Assembly (NCBI RefSeq): GCF_007115095.1
Contig: NZ_SULH01000003.1
Coordinates: forward strand, 124,001-188,000
Direction: 5' to 3'
Source of the DNA: Levilactobacillus enshiensis
GTDB taxonomy: Bacteria > Bacillota > Bacilli > Lactobacillales > Lactobacillaceae
DNA: 64,000 bases
Position 1 is the stretch's first letter; each line of letters opens with the position of its first letter. Position numbers and translations under genes: made by a program. The notes beneath the pieces were generated by a model, which saw only the letters and a program-made list of their open reading frames with translations, ran no database searches and was not told the DNA's origin. Shown here piece by piece: positions 8,975 through 17,805 of this stretch.

Positions 8975-10189
8975 TCATTGAAATTGACTCGGAATAATCA
9001 ATTTTTCCCCTAAGACTGCCTTTGACCAACCATTCTTTAAAAACTCTTCTTTAACACGACTAATAAACTTAGCATCGTAAAAAAGCTGGCCTACCGTAAC
9101 TAGCATACCACCCAAATCTAAATTCTCGATTGCCATAGGCGCATGTCCTGTAACTGCCATCACACCAGACGCAACGACATTACTTTCCATTGCCAAAACA
9201 TTAGAATATGCTATTATTTTTTGAGTTCGAACTTTAAATAGTTCTAAGCTGCCATCGCGTTCTTTATTATAAAAAAGCCTATGGATCATTCCTATCAGCA
9301 CATTAATTCCCAATGATAAGAGGGCTTGTAGTGACAATTTTCCTACAACTCGGAGAACGTTATACATGTCAACACCGTAATCACAAAGTTTCTTAGCGAG
9401 ATCCATATTCAACAATGACACACCTGGTAATGCAATCCCTTGTTTAGAAAATATATCTGATTTTAAATGAACTGCTTCTTTTCCAATTGCCGCTCCTAAG
9501 ATCCCCAAGTTATCTGCTTTCAGAGGATAAACATTCTCGATCAATCCCTTATCCAAAACAGTTAGTGTTTCTGCTGGACTAGAAAATCTATCCCCCTTAC
9601 GGCTCACGCCAATGCTGCCATAGGTCACATGATACGAATGTAGGTTTGCCAATGTCACTGTCCGTGTCGCGATATTAGCCGTTCCAAAAATCCAACCCAT
9701 CATTGGATCGTGACCAAGCGTTGCTAAACGATGATACTTTCCGCCACCCAAATTCTCATGAAATAATTTAGAACCATTTTGTGTGTCAAAGGGAACCGGG
9801 TTAGTCAAAATTTCACTGATTGTTGTGCTATAGTCTTCCGTACCCCGATTTTCTCTGACATACTTTCCATGAGTTCCCTTCGCTGCGTCTTGATCACTCT
9901 TGCGTTTACCCTTATCCACTGTCCAATCCATTTTTGATAGAAAATATTGACGTGCGACTTGCAAAGCCGTCGCCGTCATTAAAAAGGTAGTATCGACTTT
10001 GGTTAATTTGATTGCGCTTTCAAAATCATGGTCGATAGAGTTCATCACCGTGGTCGCGTTCCCAAATACATTGGAAACGCGCGTTGTCTCCTTGGCAACT
10101 TTAGCCGCATCATTCACAGTTGATTTCATTTGAGCAAAGTCACTATTTGTCTTTTGGGTCACTCTCTTCACTTGCTTCAATCGATTCAT
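8975..10189 (-). CDS. Uncharacterised protein with GHDPMMGWIFGTANI motif and one membrane segment
   Basis: 404 aa, not recognised. The N-terminal 60 residues are polar and helical (QKTNSDFAQMKSTVNDAAK). About residues 155-175 contain TLGHDPMMGWIFGTANIATR, a glycine-rich conserved-looking motif, followed by LANLHSYHVTYG. Residues about 283-302 are a hydrophobic helix. ATG 10189 is preceded by GAAGG; a GTG at 10198 is possible. It lies 13 bp upstream of the TerB/PH-like gene, so the two are probably cotranscribed. Base composition is clearly AT-richer than the flanking genes, which suggests acquisition. It could be a membrane-associated effector of a stress or phage-defence unit, but this is only inferred from context. 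Confidence 0.6.
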   Translation of the reverse strand: MNRLKQVKRVTQKTNSDFAQMKSTVNDAAKVAKETTRVSNVFGNATTVMNSIDHDFESAIKLTKVDTTFLMTATALQVARQYFLSKMDWTVDKGKRKSDQDAAKGTHGKYVRENRGTEDYSTTISEILTNPVPFDTQNGSKLFHENLGGGKYHRLATLGHDPMMGWIFGTANIATRTVTLANLHSYHVTYGSIGVSRKGDRFSSPAETLTVLDKGLIENVYPLKADNLGILGAAIGKEAVHLKSDIFSKQGIALPGVSLLNMDLAKKLCDYGVDMYNVLRVVGKLSLQALLSLGINVLIGMIHRLFYNKERDGSLELFKVRTQKIIAYSNVLAMESNVVASGVMAVTGHAPMAIENLDLGGMLVTVGQLFYDAKFISRVKEEFLKNGWSKAVLGEKLIIPSQFQ

Positions 10190-10324
10190 CCATTTCACCT
10201 TCGTACATAGATAAAATTAATCATATAATAATTTTAAACTACCCATTACTAATAATATAAAACAATTTTAATGCCAAGAAAAGCAATATTTTCGAAAGAC
10301 GCTCATCATCACTAGATATCGTTC

Positions 10325-11119
10325 TCACAGCTCTCCAAAACTAATCTTCTCCACCCCATAAGCAAACGCTTGACTACCTTTCTCAGTCGCATCCAGCGAA
10401 CGATGATATTGGGCCACAATCCCGTTGAAAACTGTTTGGCTATCAATCTGCTGAACAATCTTTCCGGCTAACGCAATCGGTGCGTATACATTCAAATGGT
10501 TGTAAAAAACCGTCTTGTCCGCTCCCCGAACTAAAACATCCGTCAATAGGACGCGTACTTCAGTTCCCCGCTCAGACAATTCACTTGATTCGACGTGACC
10601 GTTCATTGTCACAAACTGATCTGTGTAGGGGGCCAAGGCCACGCGAGAATTACTCGTATCGTGTAACAAATACCGGCGCATTCGCATACACTCAGCCGCG
10701 AAAAATTCCTTCATTGGTCCTTCATACTCACTTTCACCCTGCGAATTCGATTCATTCTGCAGATAATTATTCCAACTATTTAGTACCTTCCAAATACGTT
10801 GTCGTTCATTGTCCGGATCTAGTTTCAACTGCAGAAATTGTTGGGTCGCGACACTCAAATCTAACTCTGCTAGACTGTTAGCTTCCATGAAATGGGGATT
10901 TTGAAAAATATACTGTACAAATGTCCACTCCTCTTCCGTCACCCTTAAGGCATGTAAAATATCAGGAGTTGCGAATAACTCAGCAATCTGGGCGACGATG
11001 GCATCGTGACCCGTCTTAAGTCGAGATTCCCGATCGAGATTCTGTTGATATGCCGCCTTCTTCTGCAAACGATGTTGGTTTTGCTGTCTTAGTTTTTCTC
11101 GTAAGTCATGTAACTTCAT
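10325..11119 (-). CDS. Uncharacterised protein with basic coiled-coil N-terminus
   Basis: 264 aa, not recognised. Residues 1-45 are a charged coiled coil (LREKLRQQNQHRLQKKAAYQ). The C-terminal part (about 165-264) has alternating beta-like stretches (TEVRVLLTDVLVRG, VFYNHLNVYAPIALAGK) that may form a small beta domain. ATG 11119 has GGAGG nine bases upstream; ATG 11131 is too close to it. It follows the Mor-like gene by 25 bp and is probably cotranscribed with it. About 135 bp of AT-rich DNA separate it from the next minus-strand gene. Confidence 0.6.
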   Translation of the reverse strand: MKLHDLREKLRQQNQHRLQKKAAYQQNLDRESRLKTGHDAIVAQIAELFATPDILHALRVTEEEWTFVQYIFQNPHFMEANSLAELDLSVATQQFLQLKLDPDNERQRIWKVLNSWNNYLQNESNSQGESEYEGPMKEFFAAECMRMRRYLLHDTSNSRVALAPYTDQFVTMNGHVESSELSERGTEVRVLLTDVLVRGADKTVFYNHLNVYAPIALAGKIVQQIDSQTVFNGIVAQYHRSLDATEKGSQAFAYGVEKISFGEL

Positions 11120-11144
11120 TTTCATCAGCCTCCTCAAATTCGAC

Positions 11145-11402
11145 TTATTCTTTCCGTCCCTCCTGGATCATCTGCCGCACCCAACGCTGCGAGTAATCAT
11201 ACTTACGCGTCAGCTCGGCGATGTTATGGCCGTCATATTCCGTCAGGATCTGTTTAGCCACCTTATCGCGGTTATAGAGGCGCATTGGGAACGAGACCTG
11301 TTGCCCACGATAGACCTGATATAACTTTTCCGTTAATTCTTCACCTAATAAATCATATAGTTGTGCGTATGAATCCTGTAATAAATCGACCCGCATTGTC
11401 AT
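11145..11402 (-). CDS. Mor-family DNA-binding protein
   Basis: 85 aa. Pattern of the Mor transcription-activator family: an N-terminal dimerisation helix (LYDLLGEELTEKLYQVYRGQ), the family-typical turn QQVSFPMRLY, then a helix-turn-helix (NIAELTRKYDYSQRWVRQMI). Mor activates the middle promoter of phage Mu; chromosomal relatives are found in Firmicutes with unknown targets. ATG 11402 has GGAGG eight bases upstream. The gene next upstream (11514-11771) is a paralogue of the same length, and the 264-aa gene follows. Probable regulator of this cluster. Confidence 0.72.
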   Translation of the reverse strand: MTMRVDLLQDSYAQLYDLLGEELTEKLYQVYRGQQVSFPMRLYNRDKVAKQILTEYDGHNIAELTRKYDYSQRWVRQMIQEGRKE

Positions 11403-11513
11403 GTGCATGTCCTCCTCAATTAGTTGGTGCTTTCTACCCTTCATAGAGTAGCAAACGTCTCCGGCCGACTAAAATGCCTTTGGCTGGGGACGTGTCCGGC
11501 AATCTGCAACGCA

Positions 11514-11771
11514 TTACGCCGACGGTTTTGCTAGGATTCTGCGGATTGTTCGGCTGGCGTAATTGTGCCGCCGGGCCAACGCCACCACGCTTGCCCCTTG
11601 CTGGTACTCCTGACGAATCAGCTCCGCCTCTCGCTGCTGGTCCAAAAGTCGCCGCGGAAAATTGATCTGCGCACCCCCATAGTAGGCACACAGTTTACGC
11701 GTCGCTGCTGGGCCGATCAGCCGCGCCAATTCCTGATACAACGCTTGCCAATTCTGAATGTCATCCATCAT
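11514..11771 (-). CDS. Second Mor-family DNA-binding protein
   Basis: 85 aa, paralogue of the protein at 11145-11402: LARLIGPAATRKLCAYYGGA, then QINFPRRLLDQQ (compare QVSFPMRLYNRD), then the helix-turn-helix VVALARRHNYASRTIRRIL. Start ATG 11771 follows GGAGG by five bases; an adjacent ATG at 11768 is equally possible. It is divergent from the WYL regulator (88 bp between starts). The GC-rich composition here differs from the AT-rich genes further downstream. Confidence 0.7.
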   Translation of the reverse strand: MMDDIQNWQALYQELARLIGPAATRKLCAYYGGAQINFPRRLLDQQREAELIRQEYQQGASVVALARRHNYASRTIRRILAKPSA

Positions 11772-11859
11772 AAATCCCTCCCATTGCGAACTGATTGACC
11801 ACAGTTTACAATGACAGATAGACAGCATACGTCCATCTACTAAAAAGGAGTCCTCCCCC

Positions 11860-12804
11860 ATGAATGCCGCTTATCGCCAACTGACCATCTTTCAGTTGCT
11901 TATCAGTCAGCATATCGTCAACAAGGCCGCCCTCGCCGACCAATTTCACGTCAGCCTGCGGGTCATTCAACGTGACCTCAGTCAGATTCGCCAGTTCATT
12001 GCCGAACAAAATTTATTTTATCAACTGGTCTACCGCCGCCAATTTGACGGCTACCAGCTCATCACTACCCAGGCCAGTGTGTCCAAACAAGCTGTGCTGG
12101 TGCTCATCAAGATTGCGCTCGCCAGCCGGTCCCTGACGACGGCTGAAATGACCCAAACCATCGACGGCCTGCTCCAACTGCTCCCCCTTGCCGATCAGCA
12201 GGAAATCCGGCCCATCATTAAAAACGAACGTTTCTACTATCAGCCCGTCCATCATGGTCAAGACTTACTCACCAACATTTGGGAGCTCAGCCAATTCATC
12301 ACGCAGCAGCAGGCCGTGACCATCACGTATCAAAAGCAACATAAAGAGATCGTCACCCGGACAATTCTGCCGGAAGCCATCATCTTTTCCGAATACTACT
12401 TTTACGTCATCGCCTACAACGCCAAGTACGACAGTAATCTCTTCTACCGTGTCGACCGGATTCGTCACCTGCAAACGACCAGCCAAACCATCCCCCGTAC
12501 CCGGGCACAACGCGTGGAGGACGGCGAGTTGCGGCGGCTCCTGCACTACATGCAGCCAGGGAAAAAGCTGACAGTCCAATTTAAATTTTGGGGCATCGTC
12601 GAAGCCGCCCTCGACCGATTTCCCACGGCCAAGGTAGTCAAGAAATATCCCGCCGAAAAGGCTGTCTTGATCGAGGCCACGGCCTTTGCGGGCGGCGCCA
12701 AGATGTGGCTACTGAGTCAAGGCGCCAACGTCCAAGTCGTGGCCCCGCAATCATTTGTCACTGAGTTTCAAACGGAAATTCAACGGATGGCGGACCGCTA
12801 TTAA
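11860..12804 (+). CDS. WYL-domain transcriptional regulator
   Basis: 314 aa. N-terminal winged helix-turn-helix of DeoR/HTH_11 type (residues about 5-60: IVNKAALADQFHVSLRVIQR), followed by a WYL domain (about 145-230: AVTITYQKQHKE ... YYFYVIAYNAKYDSNLFYRV DRIR) and a C-terminal WCX-like extension. WYL regulators bind nucleotides or nucleic-acid ligands and commonly repress defence or DNA-repair genes. ATG 11860 follows AAGGAG. Divergent from the Mor-like gene 11514-11771, so it may control that neighbourhood. Ended by a strong hairpin at 12813-12861. Confidence 0.85.
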   Translation: MNAAYRQLTIFQLLISQHIVNKAALADQFHVSLRVIQRDLSQIRQFIAEQNLFYQLVYRRQFDGYQLITTQASVSKQAVLVLIKIALASRSLTTAEMTQTIDGLLQLLPLADQQEIRPIIKNERFYYQPVHHGQDLLTNIWELSQFITQQQAVTITYQKQHKEIVTRTILPEAIIFSEYYFYVIAYNAKYDSNLFYRVDRIRHLQTTSQTIPRTRAQRVEDGELRRLLHYMQPGKKLTVQFKFWGIVEAALDRFPTAKVVKKYPAEKAVLIEATAFAGGAKMWLLSQGANVQVVAPQSFVTEFQTEIQRMADRY

Positions 12805-12812
12805 TCACCCTA

Positions 12813-12861
12813 AAAACACCGGAGCTCGTCATTGTTTCACGACTAGCTCCGGTGCTTTTTC
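12813..12861 (+). terminator. Intrinsic terminator after the WYL regulator
   Basis: CACCGGAGCT / AGCTCCGGTG stem followed by CTTTTT. Confidence 0.8.
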
Positions 12862-13047
12862 GGCTGGCTGACGTCTCTTTTCAGCGGTATACCGCCATTT
12901 TTCACCTCAGCTCCACACCATTTCTCGGTGAATTTTTCAGTGCATTCTGCCATGTTTCACTACCAGTTTTCCGGCTTTAAGCGTATGATTAAGACTGTCA
13001 ATTCAGCTAGTTTGAAACAATTAATGGTTAAGGAGTGTCTTTTACAT

Positions 13048-13737
13048 ATGAAAAAATGGAAATTCGGTCTCGTTGCTGGGCTACTGCTACTGTTACCACT
13101 AGCTCTAAGCACCCCCACGCTGGCTAGGGCAGCAACGACGGCGACCCCGGAAGCGACCGCTAAGCCGGCTAAGAAGGCTGCCAAGGTAAAGCCCAAGCCG
13201 CATTACCTGATCGTCATGGGTCACGGTGCCGGCGATCCTGGCGCCCATGGTAGTGGGACGACCGAAGCTACTTTTCTCCGCAAATACATGTTGCCACAGC
13301 TCAGAAAATACGCGCGCGAAGTCCAAAACAGCACCATCACGTTCTACAACCCCCGCAAAAATCTGGTCAGCGACACCCTGTTCCATCACCAAGGGTCCTA
13401 CAAGCTGAGCAAAAAGACCACGGTCATCATGTTTCACTTGGATGCCCCAGCTGGTCATGGTGGCCACGTCATCATCCACAAAAAGCACCCGACGGCCCGC
13501 GACCAACGGCTGGCCAAGGTCATCAAGAAATACGTTGGCCTGAACCGTGCCTACAACGGCTTTAGCTACCGGACCAATTTGAAAAATTGCAACGTCTTAC
13601 GCAAGCGTGGCATCGACTACAGTCTGGTCGAATCCGGCTTCATCACCAACAAGACTGATGTGCACCACTTGAAGAAAAACATGGCGAAGATCGCTAAGGC
13701 GGACATCGAAGCCATCACCAACGAAAAGCTCAAGTAA
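13048..13737 (+). CDS. Secreted N-acetylmuramoyl-L-alanine amidase (Amidase_3)
   Basis: 229 aa. Cuts the amide bond between MurNAc and L-alanine in peptidoglycan. Signal peptide at residues 1-27 (MKKWKFGLVAGLLLLLPLAL), then an Ala/Lys/Pro-rich linker, then an Amidase_3 domain (about 52-225). Zinc ligands and catalytic residue are visible: His59 in VMGHGAGDPGAHG, Glu73 in TEATF, His130 in MFHLDAP and Glu195 in LVESGFITNKTD. No wall-binding repeat domain, so it is short for the family. ATG 13048 follows AAGGAG by 12 bases. Followed by an intrinsic terminator. Confidence 0.85.
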   Translation: MKKWKFGLVAGLLLLLPLALSTPTLARAATTATPEATAKPAKKAAKVKPKPHYLIVMGHGAGDPGAHGSGTTEATFLRKYMLPQLRKYAREVQNSTITFYNPRKNLVSDTLFHHQGSYKLSKKTTVIMFHLDAPAGHGGHVIIHKKHPTARDQRLAKVIKKYVGLNRAYNGFSYRTNLKNCNVLRKRGIDYSLVESGFITNKTDVHHLKKNMAKIAKADIEAITNEKLK

Positions 13738-13745
13738 GCACCATC

Positions 13746-13772
13746 GACCGGTCCCGCGTGGCCGGTTTTTTT
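13746..13772 (+). terminator. Intrinsic terminator after the amidase gene
   Basis: ACCGG / CCGGT stem followed by seven T. Confidence 0.7.
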
Positions 13773-13853
13773 AGTCACGTTACGAACGAAAAGACCATAA
13801 CTCGTCCCCTTTGCGTCGGTTAGCCCCGTCTGCTACGCTGATGACCAAAGGAC

Positions 13854-13869
13854 TGTTTCACATGGAACA
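13854..13869. other. parS-like site 1
   Basis: TGTTTCACATGGAACA, 14 of 16 bases of the ParB consensus TGTTTCACGTGAAACA and nearly palindromic. It lies just upstream of the SMR gene. Confidence 0.7.
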
Positions 13870-13885
13870 TTAGGGGGCGTTGCGC

Positions 13886-14209
13886 ATGCCATACATCTAC
13901 TTAGGCATCGCTATTGTTGGGGAGTTAGTTGGCACCAATCTACTCAAGGCAGCGGCTGGGTTCACCCGGATATGGCCATCACTGGGGGCGCTGGTCGCGT
14001 ACGGCCTCTGTTTTTACTTCCTATCCGTTGCCATGAAAAATATTGACCTCAATGTCGCCTACGCCATTTGGGCCGGCATCGGCATCGTAATTACCACCGC
14101 CATCTCCATCACCCTCTGGCACGAACCCATCAACCTCGCCAGCGTCTTTGGAATCGCGCTGGTCGTGGTTGGCGTGGTCATCCTCAATCTGTACGGACCT
14201 GGGCATTAG
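13886..14209 (+). CDS. SMR-family small multidrug exporter
   Basis: 107-aa, four-helix proton-coupled antiporter of the small multidrug resistance (EmrE/QacE) family. The essential membrane-embedded acid is present as Glu13 in GIAIVGELVGTNLLKAA; the family motif AYAIWAGIGIV is in helix 3. Length matches EmrE (110 aa). ATG 13886 has a GGGGG site eight bases upstream; a TTG at 13880 is a poorer start. Substrate unknown. A single SMR gene suggests a homodimer; no partner gene is adjacent. Confidence 0.88.
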   Translation: MPYIYLGIAIVGELVGTNLLKAAAGFTRIWPSLGALVAYGLCFYFLSVAMKNIDLNVAYAIWAGIGIVITTAISITLWHEPINLASVFGIALVVVGVVILNLYGPGH

Positions 14210-14261
14210 GCGTGACTGCCTGCGAATACCTGTTTTCCTAATAAAAATTCGATATATGAAT

Positions 14262-14292
14262 GGACCTGAGACTTTTATCTCAGGTCTATTTT
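14262..14292 (+). terminator. Intrinsic terminator after the SMR gene
   Basis: GACCTGAGA (14263-14271) / TCTCAGGTC (14278-14286) followed by ATTTTG. Confidence 0.7.
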
Positions 14293-14878
14293 GCATAGTA
14301 GCCGAACAGTGAGCACGGCTTTTCTCACACCTTGCTCACTTGCTAAACCCTGTTTTGTCAGTGTTTAGCAGTTAAGAATCACTTTATTTCACCAATTGTA
14401 ATTGTACAGGGGCACCATTAGTTTAGTTATTAATAACAACGTTTGTTTACTAATAAACCAAAAATAATTAGTTTTACTTCACAATATTCCCGTCAGGTCG
14501 GAATTAGAACCACTACTTTTTCAAATACCAGTCATTATTAAAAGTTGGGTAGGTTACTAAAAAATCCCCTGAAATTTTCTGCCGATTAGAGACAGTAAGG
14601 CTAGCGCGGTCGTTTACACTATTTTTCTTGTGAAAAACTTTGCATTTAGTCACAAAAAGGACTAAAACAAAAGGTGAGAAGTCGGAAAGGTGCACTACTA
14701 GCATGCATCATGGATTGCTCATAATTTAACATAATGTTGTTTTTTAGACGTTATTTCCCCTAACGTGCAAGTTGCGTACACGTTGCGAAATGATGTTGTA
14801 GCTGTTTTATTTGTCGCCTAATTCGTTTTATAGTTACCCTCCCAAAGAGAGCAACTGGGAAAGGAAGTATTTGACATC
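14293..14878. other. Long leader region ahead of the aldehyde dehydrogenase gene
   Basis: About 590 bp, AT-rich, no convincing gene; a minus-strand frame at 14513-14704 lacks a ribosome site. A TATAGT hexamer near 14830 could be a -10 box but no matching -35 was found. The upstream size suggests regulation of the following gene. Confidence 0.4.
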
Positions 14879-16354
14879 ATGGCACAAAGTTCTGTTGCAT
14901 TAAAACACTATCAAATGTACATCAACGGTGAATTTAGAGATTCTTCTTCAGGCAATCTGATCACTGTTATCAATCCGGCCACCGGTGAACCAATTTCCAC
15001 TGTACCAAGTGCAACTGTCGATGAAGCACGTGAAGCCATCGACGCTGCTTACGAAGCACAAAAGACTTGGAAGTTAGTTCCCGCCGCAACTAGAGGCCAA
15101 TACTTACACGACGTTGCGACCGAAATCCGTAAAGATTCCGACCACTTGATCGAAATGCTGCAAGAAGAACAAGGTAAGATCAAGTCCTTAGCAACGACTG
15201 AAATTTTATTCTCAGCCGACTACTTCGACTACATGGCTAGTGCTTCTCGGACCTATGAAGGTGAAATTCTTCAATCCGACAACGCTAACGAAAGCATCAT
15301 GATCGACAAGCAACCAATCGGTGTTGCCGCTGGGATTCTCCCTTGGAACTTCCCATTCTTCCTGATTGCCCGGAAGATGGGTCCAGCTTTGGTAACTGGG
15401 AACACCATCGTTATGAAGCCAAGTACCGATACGCCTAACTTGGGGCTGGAATTTGCCAAGATCGTTGAAAAAGTTGGGATTCCTAAGGGTGTTGTTAACA
15501 TCATTACCGGTCCTGGTGCCGTTATTGGTGACGAACTTTCTAAGAACAAGAAGATCGGTATTATCAGTTTGACCGGTTCCGTTAACTCTGGGAAGCGGGT
15601 CATGGCTGCGGCTGCTACCCACATGGCTAAGGTTTCTCTGGAACTTGGTGGGAAAGCCCCTGCTATCGTCTGCAAGGATGCTGATATCGACTTGGCCGTT
15701 CAATCCATTATCGACTCTCGTGTCGACAACAACGGTCAACTTTGCAACAACTGTGAACGGGTTTACGTTCAAGAAGACATTGCGGATGAATTCACGAAGA
15801 AATTGGCTACCAAGATGGGCGAAGTTACCGTCGGCGACCCAATGGCAAATGAAGACATTGGCATGGGTCCACTGATCAACCAAGGCGCTTTGGACAAGGT
15901 ATCTGGCATGGTCGATCGTGCCGTTAAGGCCGGTGGCAAGCTAGAAACTGGTGGTCACATCGTTAAGATCGCCAAGGGCTTCTACTTCGAACCAACCGTT
16001 ATTTCCAACGTCAAGCAAGACTCCGAAATCGTTCAAGACGAAATCTTTGGCCCAGTACTCCCAGTATTGACCTTTAAGACTTTGGACGATGCCATCAACA
16101 TGGCTAACGACAGTGACTTTGGGTTGACTTCTTCCATCTTCACCGAAAATATCGACAACGCTATGCGTGCTTCTCGTGAATTGGAAGATGGTGAAACTTA
16201 CATCAACCGGTTCAACTTTGAAGCCATGAACGGGTCTCACTCCGGCTGGAAGGAATCCGGTATCGGTGGTGATGATGGTAAGCATGGGATTGAAGAATTC
16301 TTGAACACCCACGTTGTTTACCTACAAGGCCATCCTGAAAAGGCGAATGGCTAG
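14879..16354 (+). CDS. NAD-dependent aldehyde dehydrogenase, AldA (lactaldehyde/glycolaldehyde) type
   Basis: 491 aa, full-length ALDH. Oxidises an aldehyde to the acid with NAD(P)+. Catalytic residues are Glu255 in VSLELGGKAP and Cys289 in NNGQLCNNCERVYVQ; the NAD-binding GILPWNFPFF is near residue 155. The unusual double cysteine motif and the C-terminal ETYINRFNFEAMNGSHSGWK closely follow E. coli AldA, so lactaldehyde or glycolaldehyde is a better guess than succinate semialdehyde. ATG 14879 follows GGAAAGGAAG. Codon use is strongly biased, as in highly expressed genes. It is followed by the Zn alcohol dehydrogenase but separated by a strong terminator. Confidence 0.85.
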   Translation: MAQSSVALKHYQMYINGEFRDSSSGNLITVINPATGEPISTVPSATVDEAREAIDAAYEAQKTWKLVPAATRGQYLHDVATEIRKDSDHLIEMLQEEQGKIKSLATTEILFSADYFDYMASASRTYEGEILQSDNANESIMIDKQPIGVAAGILPWNFPFFLIARKMGPALVTGNTIVMKPSTDTPNLGLEFAKIVEKVGIPKGVVNIITGPGAVIGDELSKNKKIGIISLTGSVNSGKRVMAAAATHMAKVSLELGGKAPAIVCKDADIDLAVQSIIDSRVDNNGQLCNNCERVYVQEDIADEFTKKLATKMGEVTVGDPMANEDIGMGPLINQGALDKVSGMVDRAVKAGGKLETGGHIVKIAKGFYFEPTVISNVKQDSEIVQDEIFGPVLPVLTFKTLDDAINMANDSDFGLTSSIFTENIDNAMRASRELEDGETYINRFNFEAMNGSHSGWKESGIGGDDGKHGIEEFLNTHVVYLQGHPEKANG

Positions 16355-16363
16355 TTATAGACT

Positions 16364-16401
16364 CGAAAAAAGATAATTCCGTCGTGAATTATCTTTTTTC
16401 G
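16364..16401. terminator. Bidirectional intrinsic terminator
   Basis: Perfect 16-bp stem CGAAAAAAGATAATTC / GAATTATCTTTTTTCG. Confidence 0.85.
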
Positions 16402-16524
16402 GTGAAATTCCCCTATGAATGTGAATTGAAAACAAGATCCCCGTCATTTTGGCGAGATTGGCTAACTGCTGACAAATCCCGTCATATTGGGGATATCACC
16501 CCGGATGGTGTGAAAATAGCATCG

Positions 16525-16561
16525 TGGAAGCGCTTGCATTTTTATCCATCTGTGTGATAAT
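16525..16561 (+). promoter_or_regulatory. cre site overlapping the alcohol dehydrogenase promoter
   Basis: TGGAAGCGCTTGCA (16525-16538) matches the CcpA cre consensus TGWAARCGYTWNCW at nearly every position. It overlaps the -35 TTGCAT (16534-16539); the -10 GATAAT follows at 16556-16561 after 16 nt. CcpA binding should block the polymerase, so catabolite repression is expected. Confidence 0.75.
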
Positions 16562-16600
16562 GATCAAGTGTAAACAATAAATAAAAACGAGGTGCCAATT

Positions 16601-17725
16601 ATGAAGATTCAAGCTGCAGTTGTTGATAAGCAAAATGCTGATTTTGAAATTCGTGATGACGTTGAACTGGCTGACATGGGCCCAGACGACATTCAAGTCC
16701 ACATGGTTGCCAGTGGGATCTGCCACTCTGACGAAGCCCTACGAACTGGGGTTGCGGTCATCGACTATCCTATCGTTTTAGGTCATGAAGGTTCCGGGAT
16801 CGTTGAAAAGGTTGGGCCAGAAGTTACCCAATTCAAGCCCGGCGACCACGTTGTCCTCAGTTTCTACGGCTGTGGGAACTGCAAGAGCTGTTTGAAAGGG
16901 ATTCCTACCCAATGTGAAAACTACGCTGCTAACAACCTGTCTGGTGTTCGTCCAGATGGCACGGCGCACTTCACCGAAAATGGCCACAACGTTGCTGACA
17001 TGTTTGACCAAAGTTCCTTCACGTCAACCACGGTCGTTCGTGAACGGAACGCCGTTAAGGTCGACAAGGACCTTGACTTACGGAAACTCGGACCTCTGGG
17101 CTGTGGCTACGTCACTGGTTCTGGGACCGTCCTCAACACCTTGAAGCCAAAGCCTGGTGACACGATCGCCGTCTTTGGGACTGGTGCCGTTGGTTTGGCT
17201 GCCATGATGGCTGGCCGGATCTCAGGTTGCACCAAAGTCATCGCCATTGATATCGTGGACTCTCGTTTGGACTTGGCTAAGGAACTCGGCGCTACTGATG
17301 TCATCAACAGTAAGAAGGTTGACGATGTCGTTAAAGCCGTTCAAGACTTGACCGGTGGCTACGGTGTTAACTACGCGGTTGACACGACCGGTGTTGCCAG
17401 TGTTATCTCCAACTCCATCCAAGCCTTAGCACAAGGTGGGACTTCAGCTGCCATCGCCGTTACGAACCATCATATCGACCTCGACACTTGGAACGACCTC
17501 TGTGTCAACGACAAGAGTGTCATTGGGGTTAACATGGGTGACTCCATTCCTCAAGTTGACATCCCTCGTTTAATCGAATTCTACAAGATGGGCCAATTTG
17601 ACTTCGACAAGACTGAAAAGTTCTACAAGTTCAGTCAGATCAACGAAGCCAACGCGGACTCCGTTTCCGGGAAGACCATCAAGCCAGTTCTGGTCATTGA
17701 TGACAGCTACATTCCTGGCAAATAA
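16601..17725 (+). CDS. Zinc-dependent NAD(P) alcohol dehydrogenase (aryl-alcohol type)
   Basis: 374-aa medium-chain dehydrogenase. Catalytic zinc ligands are Cys and His in ASGICHSDEA and LGHEGSGIVEKVG; structural zinc cysteines are in YGCGNCKSCLKGIPTQC; the Rossmann motif is VFGTGAVGLAAM (about residue 195). The C-terminal part matches benzyl/aryl-alcohol dehydrogenases (XylB/AdhC-like) better than ethanol AdhP. ATG 16601 follows GAGGTG by six bases; a GTG at 16592 lies inside that site's reach but is unlikely. Same strand as the aldehyde dehydrogenase, own promoter with a cre box, terminator at 17754-17790. Confidence 0.85.
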   Translation: MKIQAAVVDKQNADFEIRDDVELADMGPDDIQVHMVASGICHSDEALRTGVAVIDYPIVLGHEGSGIVEKVGPEVTQFKPGDHVVLSFYGCGNCKSCLKGIPTQCENYAANNLSGVRPDGTAHFTENGHNVADMFDQSSFTSTTVVRERNAVKVDKDLDLRKLGPLGCGYVTGSGTVLNTLKPKPGDTIAVFGTGAVGLAAMMAGRISGCTKVIAIDIVDSRLDLAKELGATDVINSKKVDDVVKAVQDLTGGYGVNYAVDTTGVASVISNSIQALAQGGTSAAIAVTNHHIDLDTWNDLCVNDKSVIGVNMGDSIPQVDIPRLIEFYKMGQFDFDKTEKFYKFSQINEANADSVSGKTIKPVLVIDDSYIPGK

Positions 17726-17753
17726 AACACCTAACGTGATTCTTTAACGTTCT

Positions 17754-17790
17754 TGACCGGTGAGCTCTGTTTGGGACTTGCCGGTTTTGT
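17754..17790 (+). terminator. Probable terminator after the alcohol dehydrogenase gene
   Basis: ACCGGTGAG... / ...CTTGCCGGT stem followed by TTTGTT. Confidence 0.5.
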
Positions 17791-17805
17791 TATGCTTTTA
17801 AGTAA

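Noticed and set aside
14513-14704. 63-codon minus-strand frame in the leader of the aldehyde dehydrogenase gene
   Set aside because: No ribosome site, no recognisable composition, and located in a long AT-rich leader.
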